DNA of 32,763 nucleotides, taken from Acidobacteriota bacterium (GTDB taxonomy: Bacteria > Acidobacteriota > Terriglobia > Bryobacterales > UBA6623). The notes below the pieces were generated by a model. The model was not told the origin of the DNA and did not search any database. It saw nothing but the letters and a program-made list of their open reading frames with translations. The position numbers and the translations under genes are program-made. Shown in pieces: positions 16,383-25,987 of this stretch (its first letter is position 1; every line of letters starts with the position of its first letter). The stretch is taken from the NCBI GenBank assembly GCA_027624045.1, contig JAQBUE010000046.1, forward strand, positions 1 to 32,763. The letters are read 5' to 3'.

Positions 16383-19300
16383 CTAGAGATCGGGTGTGTC
16401 GAGGGAGGTGACCGCCCAGCGGTCGATGTCGTCGTTGGGCACTGCCAAGCGAGCGCGTCGGCGTGCTGTTTCGGCAGCCTCCGGAAATCCGCGCAATTCG
16501 CAGATGCGAGCTCTGATGAGCCACGCCTTCGGGCCAACCAAATCCAAGCTTTCGTCTCCCACAGCCAGGCGCAGTGACTGCGTAGCCTCGTCGGGCTGCC
16601 CCAGTTCAGCCTGCATCATCGCTTGGGTGTAATAGAAGTCCGCTCCGGGTTCCCCGTAGGTCTGTGCGCGCTCTTGCAGCGCCGACAGGCGTTCCTGATC
16701 GGCCTTTCCGAGGATGCGCCGCATCCAAGCATCAAACACCAGATCGTCGAGACTAATAAAGGAGCCCTCCAAGAGTTTGGACGTCGCCTGCTCAACGCTT
16801 GCAAGATCCTGTTGCATCGCGCCGGTCTCGGCCAACGCGCGAAGGGTGCGATGATCGTCGGGCGACTCTTCCATCCGTTTCCGCGTCAGGGGGGCAAGAC
16901 GGCTCCAGTCGCCGCTTCCTCGGGCCGCCCGCAAAGCGTAGTCGAAACTCTCGCTGGCAAAGAGTCCCGACTCGTCGAAGGATTGAGCGACCGTGGCGAG
17001 CGATTCCCACTCCCTAGCGGACTCTAAGGCTTCGGCAAGCGCGGCGTTCGCCTGATTTCTGTCAGTGGTGACCGAGGCGGTTTCGGCCACTTCTCTTAGG
17101 ATTCGGATCGCTAGCTCTGATCGCTCGCTGCGACCCACGAGAGCGGCGGCGGCCGCCTTGGCCGGGCCGGGACCGCGCAACTCATCGCTAATACCAGACC
17201 AAAGCGCCTCCGCCGGCGGAACACGACTGCTTTCGCCTCGCCGCAGGGTTTCGATCGCTTCATCCAGCCACCACTGAGCGGTTTCGATATCGCCGTCTTC
17301 AACCAGCTGCCAAACGAGCTTTCCGACTTCCGCCAGGTTGTGAGAACTACCGAGGATGCGGTACTCGCCGTTCTCTTGAATCACGAGGAAGGAGGGTCGC
17401 CCCTGGCCATGGACACGAAAGCCACGCTTGTCGGACCCGTCGCTGAGGAGGTCGGTCGCGGAGAGCACGAAGTCAATCGCGATGTCCTCTTCGAAGCCGT
17501 ATTGCCGAGTGTTGGCCTTAGCGCCTTGCAAGCGCGCACGCAGGCCGCCGATCTCAGCCTCCCACGGTGACCAGTCTTCCCGGGTCGTGAAAAGCGCCTT
17601 TAGCCGTTCCGGCTCCCCGGCATCGCTTAGCAGGGCAACGAAGACCTTCCACACCGGGCTCCTCGGATCATCCGCCGGAGGAGCGGCGTCTTCGAAGCGC
17701 CGCATGCGAGCGAGCATCTGCATAACTTGTTGCTGCGCAGGCTGATTTTGTATCCTTGCCGAAGCCTGGAAAATCGGCAGAGCGAGATCATAGCGCCGCA
17801 TCTGCACTAGAGAGTACGCGAGGGTCCAGAGGCGTTGGGAGCGGGTTCCGGGATCCGGCAACGAAGCCTGGAAATCCAGAATAAGCGCCGGGATGCCCTC
17901 TTCCAGGACCTTGATCAGTCCGCCGAACGTGTTCTGAAATTGTTGGCCGGCGTCTTGGATTTTGGCCTTGGCGTCGCTGAGGCGGCCGGCACGGATCAGC
18001 GCAATGATCAAGTTGGCTCGGACCGCTGGAAGAGCCTGTTGGTCTAACTTCTCGTAGATCCCGATTGATTCCGAGATGTCCGCCCCAGCGCCGTAGCGAA
18101 CGCCAAGCTCGTCGTACTCGAGAAGTATGGCCAACTCTGCCAAGGCAAGCCTCGATTCGGGATCAAGCTCGACAGCCCTGCGCAAGGCCGCGACGGCTTG
18201 GCGGCGATCCCAATCACCGTGGAAGCGGCGACCAAAGATATCGTGCTGATGCGCCCAGCCAAGGGCGAGCCAGGCGGCGACCGAATCGGGAGCCATCTCG
18301 GTTGCCTGGACAGCTTCGTCCTTGGCGGCATCTCCCAGGCTGGTGGCGATCAAGAGACGGGAGAGACGGGCGCGTACTGGGGCTTTATCGGGATGTTGCT
18401 TCACGTATTCGCGCAACCCGGAAAGGGCGGCGTGAGTCTCGCCGAGGGCGGTCAACTCGGCGCTGAGGGGGATGAAGCGGATCACCACAGGTTCGGATGA
18501 GTAGTAGGGTTTGGCGGCCTGTTGGAAGGCACTGACGTCTGCGGGGCTCCAACGACGCTTGCCGGAATCGAACTGCAAGACAATTTCGATCGAACCGTCA
18601 TCCAGAGTCTCCACGCTTTGGGAGTACGTGGCCGGGCCGAGCGAGACCTCTTCCGGTTCGGGCAATGAGACGGCTTTGAAAAGTGCGGGAGGGTGGATTC
18701 TGTAGCGACGCTCAATGCGGTGAGGCTGATCGAACCAGACGTCTGATTTGCGCGCGTCATCGGAATTATCGAGGAAATCGGATATCCCCATGCTTACCGC
18801 AAATGGAAGCATCTCAAATACTTCAGACCGGGCGAGACCGACCGCGGCTTCCTCCATTCCGGTGGAGATGGCGTCCGCGTCAGTAATCTCCACCGAGACC
18901 TGAAACGTTGTCGTAGAATCCGATCGCTCGGATACCTCGAAACCGGTGAGTTCTCCCTGGAAAATCTTCTCGACATTCCGCTTAGTCGCTTCGCGCGCCG
19001 CGGAAGAGTCCGAGCTGAACTCGGCCCGCAGCCCTGCCTCCAACGACCCGCCCGCTTGAGTAATCTCGTGGAGCGACGCGCCACCGAAATCGCTTATACG
19101 GATCGTGGTCGTGCGACGCAGCCAGTTGTCCTCAGCGCGGCTCAACGGCGTCTCTGTCAGCTGGCTCGTGCCGGGTTTGGCGATGAGCGCCAGCCGCCCC
19201 TCGGCGACCGGAGGAAGGAACGGGACCCTCGTGTTCTCGGCCGTGGCGTCAATCCAGAAGGGTTTCTCCGCATCGACATAAACAATCACATGGTTGAAAA

Positions 19301-20413
19301 GGCCAAGTCCGGGCAGTTGCGGATCAACATCGGGTGCGGAACCGGCCGCAAGCAGGGCCACCTGAGCGTCGAGTCCCGCGGCACGCAGCAGAGCTACCAG
19401 CAGCGTCGATTTATCCTTGCAATCGCCGTAACCTCGGGCCAGGGTTTGGGCGGGCGCGCCCGGGATGATCTCGGCCTCGGCGAACTCAACACCGGTGTAG
19501 CGGATTCGGTCATGGAGTTTGGCGGTGATCCGATCCGCGACCTCCACCGGCGAACCCGTCAGGCTGACACCTTCGAGCAGGCTGGAGACATCGGCACCGG
19601 CGATCTTCTCCTCGACGACTTTGGCGTAGGCGGTCGCGATTTCCCCCCAGGATTCTCCGGTTGAAAAGGAAATACGTTTCTGCGGAGATCGATCCGGCGG
19701 AACATTGAACTCGAAGCTGTCAACGGCGGCGAGCGGTCCAAGCTCGATGCGGATGCCGGTTCCCTTTCCGGACGTTTCTCGCTGCAGAGCTTCCTCCGGT
19801 ATTTCGTGGACTGCCATTTGAAGCGGGATCTCGCGGTGCGCGTCGATGGACAGACGAAAACGCTGGACGGGTACGTGCTGGTTGATGACGGCTCGCCGGA
19901 CGGAGCCGACGCCCAGTTGCGTACGGGACTCGGAAGAGACGATCTCTTGCTCCACGACGACTCCCGGTTCGATACCCGGCAAGGGCGCGCGGACAAGACG
20001 GCGGTCCGAGTAGATGCTGGCGTCGTATTGGTTCGCGGGCGCGTCGGCGATAGTCGACGGGTCGAGTGTGTTGACTTTGCCGTTAGGCGCAATTACGCGG
20101 GCGCGAATCTCAGGGCGATGTTCGTACCAGGGTTGATACTCCTGCTGAACCGCACTCCATGATTCGTCGGCGTCGCCATGGCGGATCAGGTAGACGTGCC
20201 GACTTTGGAAGTGGTCCTGCCCTGCTTGTCGACCGTATAAGTGTGTTCCTCCAGCAGGACGACGACAGGTGGGTCGCCGTCGACAGGAATAGCTCGGGCC
20301 GCGTTCAATATTCCAGCGGTTTCGGGTGCGAAGGCGGCGTCCCAAGGCTGGGCCCCAGTGAGGACAACAGCAAAAAAGCAGGTGCCGAACGCCCGAGCGG
20401 CGGAACGTAACAT
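16383..20413 (-). CDS. DUF3857/transglutaminase/TPR secreted protein, with a frameshift near 20200
   Basis: This is a large periplasmic or surface protein of about 1,340 residues. The N-terminus is read in one frame from ATG 20413: a signal-like MLRSAARAFGTCFFAVVLTG, then VVLLEEHTYTVDKQGRTTSK. The rest (HVYLIRHGD onward) is in the next frame; one missing base at about 20198-20206 accounts for the break, and without it the DUF3857 domain reads smoothly. The transglutaminase-like domain follows, with Cys in GYGDCKDKSTLL (codon 19421-19419), His in FNHVIVYV and Asp in WIDATAEN, all present. The C-terminal half is helical TPR-like repeats. The start is uncertain (20413 or 20512). It is the last gene after mlaEFD. 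It may be a true pseudogene or a sequencing error. Confidence 0.8.
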
Positions 20414-20532
20414 TTCCTTGAGTATCTCACGGGGTTTCCGAGCATTCCGGAGCGTTTCTGGGCTGCTTGCCACAGGCCTGATCTCGGATACGAACTCGAG
20501 TTGGCCATCCATAGGCAGCCTTGCGCGAAACG

Positions 20533-21960
20533 CTATGGCCTCAGAACGGCGTCCTTGGGATAAAACAGGACGAGCGAGACGCCGTCCCAGTTTTGGCGGT
20601 CGGGCGTGGCCGAGCTGATAGGCATCACTCCTACATAGCCGGCGTCGAGCTGAAACTTGCGGACGAGGTATTTCTTCACAAGAGTGGCTCTCTCTTGCGA
20701 ACGGATGTAGATTTCGTCCAGCGAGCCTTGGCCCGCGTAACCCTCGATCATGATCGGGCTGTTGCGCGGGTAGCGCAGGAACTCAGCCATCACCTTGTCT
20801 AACCGTTCTTCTCCAGCGGGCGTGAGTTGCTCGGAGCCATCGGGCTTGGCCGAGAAGATCTCGTTCCTATGAAGCCACTCGCGGCGCTGAAGATACTTCT
20901 TCACCAGCTTGCCTTCGCGATACTCCGCGTACGTGAGCGAGTCGAGATCGTAGAAGCCGCGTCGTTTGAAGAAGCCGCGCGTGAAGAAATTATGCTTCAT
21001 GGCTTCGGTGTTGTCCGCGAGATCGGAGACGGCTTCGCGCGCATCGGCGACCGTATCACGCAGTTCGTCGACCATCCCCATACCTTCCCCGCCAACGGAT
21101 AGCTTGGCGACCGCTTCCCGGACCTGCTCGGTCAGCTTGCGGAGATTGGCGACGGTCTGCTCGGCTTCCGGGACGATGCGGCTTTCCCGGATGTCCGCCA
21201 TGAGTTGCTCAATGTGCTCGGAGGTCTGGCGCAAGTTTTTCGTCGTACCGGCGGCGGCTTCGGTGAACTCGGTGGCCTGATCGTAAAGTTTACGGTCGGT
21301 GAGCAATTGGCCGACGGTGCCTTCACCGGCTTTCGCGTTGGCGATGATGACACTGATGTTGTCGGCGATCTGCTTACCTGAGGTTGTAATTTGCCGCAGG
21401 TCCGCGGCAATATCGTTGAATTTGTCATCGACGTTGCCGGCGGTGCTGCGAAAGCGATCGAAGGCTTCCTCAAGGTCGGTTCGCAATGTGTCGACGCCGG
21501 AATCGACCTTCTTTGCGGTCTCGTCGAGCCGCTCCATGAGATCCGCGAAATCGAAAGGCTCGCGGCTATCGATGGCGCTGAGGTCGGCGGCTGGGGGCGA
21601 CTGCTCCGACCCTTCGCCGATCTCTATTAGCTTGCTTCCCAGCAGGCCGTCTGTCTGAATCAGCGCCACCGAGTCGCCTCGAACGATCGGGTGCAGGGTT
21701 TCGCGAACACGCATCCGGACGCGGAACTTCTGTTTCGGCCCCGGCGGGAACTCGATTGCGGTGACCTCGCCGGCGTTCATCCCCGCCACTCGAACCACCG
21801 CGCCGCTCTCGAGTCCGTTCAGGCGCTGGAACTCGGCGTAGACTTCGAAGTCCTCTTCAAAAAGCAAGCGGCGGTCGCCGATCATGAACAGACCGACAGT
21901 GAACAGGGCAAGTCCGCCGATCACGAACGCGCCAACGCCAGTGGTGTAGGATTTGCTCAT
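20533..21960 (-). CDS. mlaD: MCE-domain (MlaD-like) protein fused to an OmpA-like domain
   Basis: This 475-residue protein carries lipids between membranes as part of an MCE/Mla system. An N-terminal anchor helix (about 9-28) is followed by one MCE domain (about 37-115, with LNGLESGAVVRVAGMNAGEV), a long coiled-coil region (about 140-320), a conserved linker HNFFTRGFFKRRGFYDLD and a C-terminal OmpA-like domain (about 378-470, with SQERATLVKKYLV). E. coli MlaD is about 183 residues and has neither coiled coil nor OmpA-like part. The extension could reach across the periplasm and touch peptidoglycan or the outer membrane; this is inferred. Its ATG follows the mlaF stop codon with no gap. Confidence 0.88.
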   Translation of the reverse strand: MSKSYTTGVGAFVIGGLALFTVGLFMIGDRRLLFEEDFEVYAEFQRLNGLESGAVVRVAGMNAGEVTAIEFPPGPKQKFRVRMRVRETLHPIVRGDSVALIQTDGLLGSKLIEIGEGSEQSPPAADLSAIDSREPFDFADLMERLDETAKKVDSGVDTLRTDLEEAFDRFRSTAGNVDDKFNDIAADLRQITTSGKQIADNISVIIANAKAGEGTVGQLLTDRKLYDQATEFTEAAAGTTKNLRQTSEHIEQLMADIRESRIVPEAEQTVANLRKLTEQVREAVAKLSVGGEGMGMVDELRDTVADAREAVSDLADNTEAMKHNFFTRGFFKRRGFYDLDSLTYAEYREGKLVKKYLQRREWLHRNEIFSAKPDGSEQLTPAGEERLDKVMAEFLRYPRNSPIMIEGYAGQGSLDEIYIRSQERATLVKKYLVRKFQLDAGYVGVMPISSATPDRQNWDGVSLVLFYPKDAVLRP

Positions 21961-22707
21961 TTAGCCCGAGCCCTCTGATTGCATAAAGAGTTTCACCATC
22001 TTGTCGTCGCTGCGGTCGAACTCATCGACCGAACCTCGCGCGACGATCTTGCCCTCGTGCAGCATGGCCAGCTCATCGCCGATGCGGCGGGCGCTGGGGA
22101 TGTTGTGTGTGACGACGACCAAGGTAACACCCTGGTTTGACTTTAGCCCCATCAGCAGCGAGTCGATCTCGCGGGACGTAATGGGATCGAGGCCCGCACT
22201 GGGCTCGTCGACGAGCAGAATGGATGGATCGAGGGCCAGGGCCCGGGCCAGGCCGGCGCGTTTCCGCATGCCTCCAGAGAGGGCTGACGGCATCTTGTCG
22301 TACTGCCCATCGAGGCCAACAGCGGCCAGCTTTTGAGCAGCGATCTCGCGAATCATGGAATCGCTGTGCTTGGTGTTTCGCCTCATCGTGAACGCGACAT
22401 TCTCGCCCACGGAGATCGAATCGAACAGCGCGGCGTTTTGGAACAGGAAGCCTATGCGGAGCCGCAGGCGGGTCAGTTCGTGGCTGTCAAGTTCGGTGAT
22501 CTCCGCGCCGTCGATGAAGATCCGTCCGTGGTCGGGCTTGAGCAACCCGATGATGTGTTTGAGCATGACGCTCTTGCCGGTGCCGCTCCGGCCGAGCAGA
22601 CAAAAGGCGGTGCCGCGCGTGATATCGAAAGAGACGTCGTCGAGAACCTTCAGGGCGCCGAATGCCTTCGAGACGCGTTCGAAACGAATGGCGGGAGTAT
22701 CTGTCAT
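21961..22707 (-). CDS. mlaF: ABC transporter ATPase of the MCE/Mla lipid system
   Basis: This is a 248-residue cytoplasmic ATPase that powers the MCE-type lipid transporter together with the permease encoded just upstream. Walker A is GRSGTGKS (39-46), the Q-loop Gln is 90, the signature is LSGGM (143-147), Walker B is LLVDEPSAGLDP (about 164-175) and the switch His is 201. The C-terminus KLFMQSEGSG is normal for MlaF. It starts with an ATG fused to the mlaE stop (TAAATG) and ends the same way into mlaD, so translation is probably coupled. Confidence 0.95.
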   Translation of the reverse strand: MTDTPAIRFERVSKAFGALKVLDDVSFDITRGTAFCLLGRSGTGKSVMLKHIIGLLKPDHGRIFIDGAEITELDSHELTRLRLRIGFLFQNAALFDSISVGENVAFTMRRNTKHSDSMIREIAAQKLAAVGLDGQYDKMPSALSGGMRKRAGLARALALDPSILLVDEPSAGLDPITSREIDSLLMGLKSNQGVTLVVVTHNIPSARRIGDELAMLHEGKIVARGSVDEFDRSDDKMVKLFMQSEGSG

Positions 22708-23481
22708 TTATCCGCCGGACCCGGGAAACAGAAAGAAGATCATCCGCACGAGAACAACATTGACGATGATCAGAAGAATCGAGGAGATCACGACGCTCTG
22801 CGTCGACGTGCGCCCGACGCCAGCCGTCCCGCCTGTGGTGTTGAAGCCCAGATAACTTGACACGCCGCCGATGATGAATCCGAAGACCATCGTCTTGAGG
22901 GTGGGCGGGATATAGTCGGAAAAATTGATAAACGAGAATGCGCGATGGAAATACAGCTGGAACGACATTCCCGAGACAGCATTCTCCGCAATGTAGCCGC
23001 CGACAATGCCGGTGAAATTCATGAGCGTGGTCAGCAGCGGCAAAGCGACGATACAGGCGATGATGCGGGTCACGACGAGGTAATTGAAGGAGTCCACGGC
23101 TTGGGCTTCAAGGGCATCGATCTGCTCGGTGACACGCATGGCCCCGATTTCAGCGCCGATCGAAGCGCCCACCCGTCCAGCGAGCAGCAACCCAGTCGTG
23201 AGTGGCCCGGTTTCCTTGATGAGGGCAAGCGCCAAACCGGCGGGAATCATCGATTCCGCGCCGAAGCGCTCAAGCGATGCCCGCGTGTGCATCGAGAGCA
23301 CCGTGCCGACAGCAAGCCCCGAGGCGGCAATAAGGGGAGCCGACTGCAGGCCGATTTGATAGATCTGCCGCAGAGTCTCTTCGACTTCAAACGGTGGACG
23401 CCATGCCTCTCGCAGGGCGCGCCCGCCGAAAAGACTGAACTCGCCTACCTCTGTCAGAAGATCGCGAATGGGTGCTGTCAG
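22708..23481 (-). CDS. mlaE: MlaE-type permease of the MCE lipid system, apparent CTG start
   Basis: This 257-residue inner-membrane permease works with MlaF and MlaD. The core reads RFGAESMIPAGLALALIKET, LLLAGRVGASIGAEIGAM, RVTEQIDALEAQAVDSFNYL and the closing helices GFIIGGVSSYLGFNTTGGT. The first standard start, GTG at 23301, would cut off about 60 residues that clearly belong to the family (LREAWRPPFEVEETLRQIYQ). Between the upstream in-frame TAG and 23301 there is no ATG, GTG or TTG. A CTG at 23481 with GAGG 8 bases upstream gives a full-length protein, so I chose it; a lost base in a former start is the alternative. Confidence 0.85.
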   Translation of the reverse strand: MTAPIRDLLTEVGEFSLFGGRALREAWRPPFEVEETLRQIYQIGLQSAPLIAASGLAVGTVLSMHTRASLERFGAESMIPAGLALALIKETGPLTTGLLLAGRVGASIGAEIGAMRVTEQIDALEAQAVDSFNYLVVTRIIACIVALPLLTTLMNFTGIVGGYIAENAVSGMSFQLYFHRAFSFINFSDYIPPTLKTMVFGFIIGGVSSYLGFNTTGGTAGVGRTSTQSVVISSILLIIVNVVLVRMIFFLFPGSGG

Positions 23482-23523
23482 TAATGCCGCCTCAGTATTT
23501 ATCTTAAGGGCGCGGCCTTCGGC

Positions 23524-23574
23524 GGGCGCTCTGGGCCGAGGCTACCCAGCGACGGGCCGGGCGGAGAAGCGCCC
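23524..23574 (-). other. Structured intergenic element between pdhB and mlaE
   Basis: On the minus strand GGGCGCT (23574-23568) can pair with AGCGCCC (23530-23524). Inside, CTGGG and CCCAG (23549-23545 and 23535-23531) make a second 5-bp stem. No U-tract follows, so it is not a standard terminator. It lies in the 112-base gap between two co-directional genes and could be a leader structure for mlaE or a dispersed intergenic palindrome. Confidence 0.35.
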
Positions 23575-23593
23575 CCGTTGCTAGAAAATGCCG

Positions 23594-24568
23594 CTAATAA
23601 CGGTGCAGCCAGCGGGCTTTTTCAACAACTTTATCCGCGTTGGGCAGGAAAGCTTCCTCGAGCGGCGGGCTAAACGGGACAGGCGTGTCCGCGCCCGCGA
23701 TGCGGACCAGTGGGCCGTCGAGGTACTCGAAGGCGTGTTCGCTGATGATACCAGCGAGTTCGCCGCCCAGTCCGCCAGTGAGTGTGTCCTCGTGCAGAAG
23801 GATGGCTTTACTGGTCTTCTTGACGGAGGCGAGTATGGTTTCGCGGTCGAGTGGCATCAAGGTGCGCAGATCGACCACCTCGATATCGATGTTCTCGGCA
23901 GCCAGTGTTTCCGCGGCCTTGAGCGCCACGTGGACCATCCAGCCGTAGGTGATGATGCTGAGGTCCGTGCCCTCACGGCTGACGGCGGCGAGGCCGAGCG
24001 GAACGACGTAGTCGTGTCGCGGCAGTTCCTCCTTGATGCTGCGGTAGAGATTCTTATGTTCGAGGAAGATGACGGGATCGTTGTCGCGGACTGCCGCCTT
24101 GATAAGTCCCTTCGCGTCGTAAGCGGTGGCCGGTTGGACGACCTTCAGCCCAGGCGTGTGGACGTAGGGCATCTCGGGATTCTGCGAATGGAACGGCCCG
24201 CCGTGGATACCGCCACCCGACGGCGCGCGGATCACCATCGGAACAGATGCGCCCCAGCGGTAACGGCACTTCGCGGCGAAGTTAGTGATCTGGTCGAAGC
24301 CGCAAGCCATGAAATCGGCGAACTGCATTTCTAGCACCGGGCGCAGGCCGTTGATGGCCGCGCCCGTACCAGCGCCGACAATGGCGGATTCAGAGAGAGG
24401 CGTATCGATCACGCGCCGTTCGCCGAATTCCTCGATGAAACCTTTGGTGACTTTGAAGGCGCCGCCGTAGGCGCCAACATCCTCGCCCATCACGAAGACG
24501 GACTCGTCACGGCGCATCTCTTCGAGCAATCCTTCACGGATCGCCTCCAGATAGGTTGTCAGGGCCAT
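23594..24568 (-). CDS. pdhB: 2-oxoacid dehydrogenase E1 component, beta subunit
   Basis: This 324-residue subunit pairs with the alpha subunit encoded just upstream to form the thiamine-diphosphate E1 of a pyruvate or branched-chain 2-oxoacid dehydrogenase complex. Signatures are VFVMGEDVGAYGGAFKVTKG (25-44), RVIDTPLSESAIVGAGTGAA with the conserved Glu60 that activates the cofactor, RAPSGGGIHGGPFHSQNPE, and the C-terminal transketolase segment VEVVDLRTLMPLDRETI. AAGGA precedes the ATG closely. E2 and E3 are not in the window. Sequence alone does not separate pyruvate from branched-chain substrate with certainty; pyruvate-type is my preference. Confidence 0.93.
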   Translation of the reverse strand: MALTTYLEAIREGLLEEMRRDESVFVMGEDVGAYGGAFKVTKGFIEEFGERRVIDTPLSESAIVGAGTGAAINGLRPVLEMQFADFMACGFDQITNFAAKCRYRWGASVPMVIRAPSGGGIHGGPFHSQNPEMPYVHTPGLKVVQPATAYDAKGLIKAAVRDNDPVIFLEHKNLYRSIKEELPRHDYVVPLGLAAVSREGTDLSIITYGWMVHVALKAAETLAAENIDIEVVDLRTLMPLDRETILASVKKTSKAILLHEDTLTGGLGGELAGIISEHAFEYLDGPLVRIAGADTPVPFSPPLEEAFLPNADKVVEKARWLHRY

Positions 24569-24593
24569 GGATTCCTTTGCGGGGCGGCTGCGC

Positions 24594-25601
24594 CTAAATC
24601 ACTTCGTAGACGTTGTCTTCCAATGTCGCGGGGTCGGGATAGGGCTGTTCGAGAGCCCAATCCACCGCTTCGCTGATCTCGTCGAGAATACCCTGCCGTA
24701 GTTGCTTAAAGTCCTGCTCGCTGGCCCATTCACGATCGACCATCTCTTTCTGGAGCCGCAGGATGGGGTCCTTCTTCGACCACTCCTCGCGCATCCCGTC
24801 GGGGACGTAGTCGGCGGAATCGTGCGCCGAGTGTCCGCCGATGCGGAAGGTCTTGCACTCGATCAGGTACGGGCCGTCGCCGTTGCGGGCATGTTTGACG
24901 GCGCGCGCCGTGGCGGCATGAACGGCCAGTACGTCGTTGCCGTCAACAATCTCGGCGGGCATGTTGTAGGCCGGGGCGCGGTCGGCAACGTTCTCGACGG
25001 CCATCTGTTTATCGAGCGGGGTCGAGTAGGCGAACAGATTGTTGTTACACAGGTAGACGATGGGCAACTTCTGAACAGTGGCGAAATTGATGCCTTCGTG
25101 CCAATCACCGCGGCTTGTCGCGCCGTCGCCCCAGTAGTTGAAAACGATGTTGGGCTCGTCGCGGTACTTCATCGAGAGCGCGATGCCGCTGGCCACAGGG
25201 ATGCTTGCGCCGATGCTCGAGATGATCGGGAGAATACGCCTGCGGGCGCACCCCATGTGCATGTTGCCGTCGCGTCCGCCGGTAGGGCCGCTCACGCGCC
25301 CCAGGTATTGCGCCAGAATTTCGCGCGGAGTCATGCCCCGGATCAGGAACGCCGCCATGTCGCGATGCGACGGGCAGACGTAGTCGTCCGGACGTGAAAG
25401 GATCGCGCTACCGGTCGGAATCGCCTCTTGTCCGCGGCCCGTATAGCAGCCGCCGAGGATCTTTCCCTGGCGATAAAGCTTGAGTTCGATGCGGTCTTCC
25501 AACTCCCGCATCATGACCATGTAGTAGAGGAGTTTGTTGGCGAGATCAGGCGTAACTTCTTGACTGATTGATGCCGTAGCTAGAGCACTCATACCATCCA
25601 A
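24594..25601 (-). CDS. pdhA: 2-oxoacid dehydrogenase E1 component, alpha subunit
   Basis: This 335-residue subunit binds thiamine diphosphate through the GDG...NN motif: GDG at 158-160 in YWGDGATSRGDWHEG and NNN at 186-188 in YLCNNNLFAYST. Other hallmarks are LYRQGKILGGCYTGRGQEA, CPSHRDMAAFLIRGM, GGRDGNMHMG and the loop RIGGHSAHDSADY near the active site. The ATG at 25601 has AGGG about 7 bases upstream; an ATG three codons later is possible. It begins the minus-strand run and is followed after 25 bases by the beta subunit gene. Confidence 0.94.
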   Translation of the reverse strand: MDGMSALATASISQEVTPDLANKLLYYMVMMRELEDRIELKLYRQGKILGGCYTGRGQEAIPTGSAILSRPDDYVCPSHRDMAAFLIRGMTPREILAQYLGRVSGPTGGRDGNMHMGCARRRILPIISSIGASIPVASGIALSMKYRDEPNIVFNYWGDGATSRGDWHEGINFATVQKLPIVYLCNNNLFAYSTPLDKQMAVENVADRAPAYNMPAEIVDGNDVLAVHAATARAVKHARNGDGPYLIECKTFRIGGHSAHDSADYVPDGMREEWSKKDPILRLQKEMVDREWASEQDFKQLRQGILDEISEAVDWALEQPYPDPATLEDNVYEVI

Positions 25602-25787
25602 AGACCCTACCGGAACCGCCCGCCGTTTGCAACCACCACTCTTGAGTGGGCTAGGGCCGGTGCTAATCGAGGTGGAGTTTCTCTCGCAGGTGGACGTCGC
25701 TTGTCACTTAGGCCGGGGAAGTTTGGCGCGGCGCGTTGAGCTGCTAGCATGGGTTGGGAAAACAATTCGGCGTGGGAGTGTTTTGGG

Positions 25788-25955
25788 ATGCAGGAAGAAT
25801 TGAATCGAACTCCGCAGGCTCGGGAAGAGGATAGAGGCGGCGGTGTTGACGCCTGCCTTTACTGCCCATGCTGCTCTCATCGACTGACGGAGCGAAAGTG
25901 CAAGCTGCTTTGCGAGACTTACGGCTACTTCATGAGTTGCGCCGATTACCATTAG
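25788..25955 (+). CDS. Small Cys-rich (zinc-ribbon-like) protein
   Basis: This is a 55-residue protein of unknown function. A polar N-terminus is followed by CLYCPCCSHRLTERKCKLLC and YGYFMSCADYH. The spacing suggests a small metal-binding fold with several Cys pairs. I recall short bacterial proteins ending CGYFLSCSDFY with the same CPxCSxxLxxxxCKLxC plan; here the usual second CxxC is CETY, losing one Cys. I chose the ATG at 25788 because GGAG lies about 9 bases before it; an upstream in-frame ATG at 25749 has no such site. It is divergent from pdhA and converges on the sialidase-like gene. Confidence 0.65.
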   Translation: MQEELNRTPQAREEDRGGGVDACLYCPCCSHRLTERKCKLLCETYGYFMSCADYH

Positions 25956-25987
25956 CTGCGCAATCTCGCCGTTGTTTCAACACCCGC

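Noticed and set aside
23588..24334. Long plus-strand open frame of 248 codons
   Set aside because: It lies antisense to the E1-beta gene, which has full family motifs; the frame is a GC-rich shadow.
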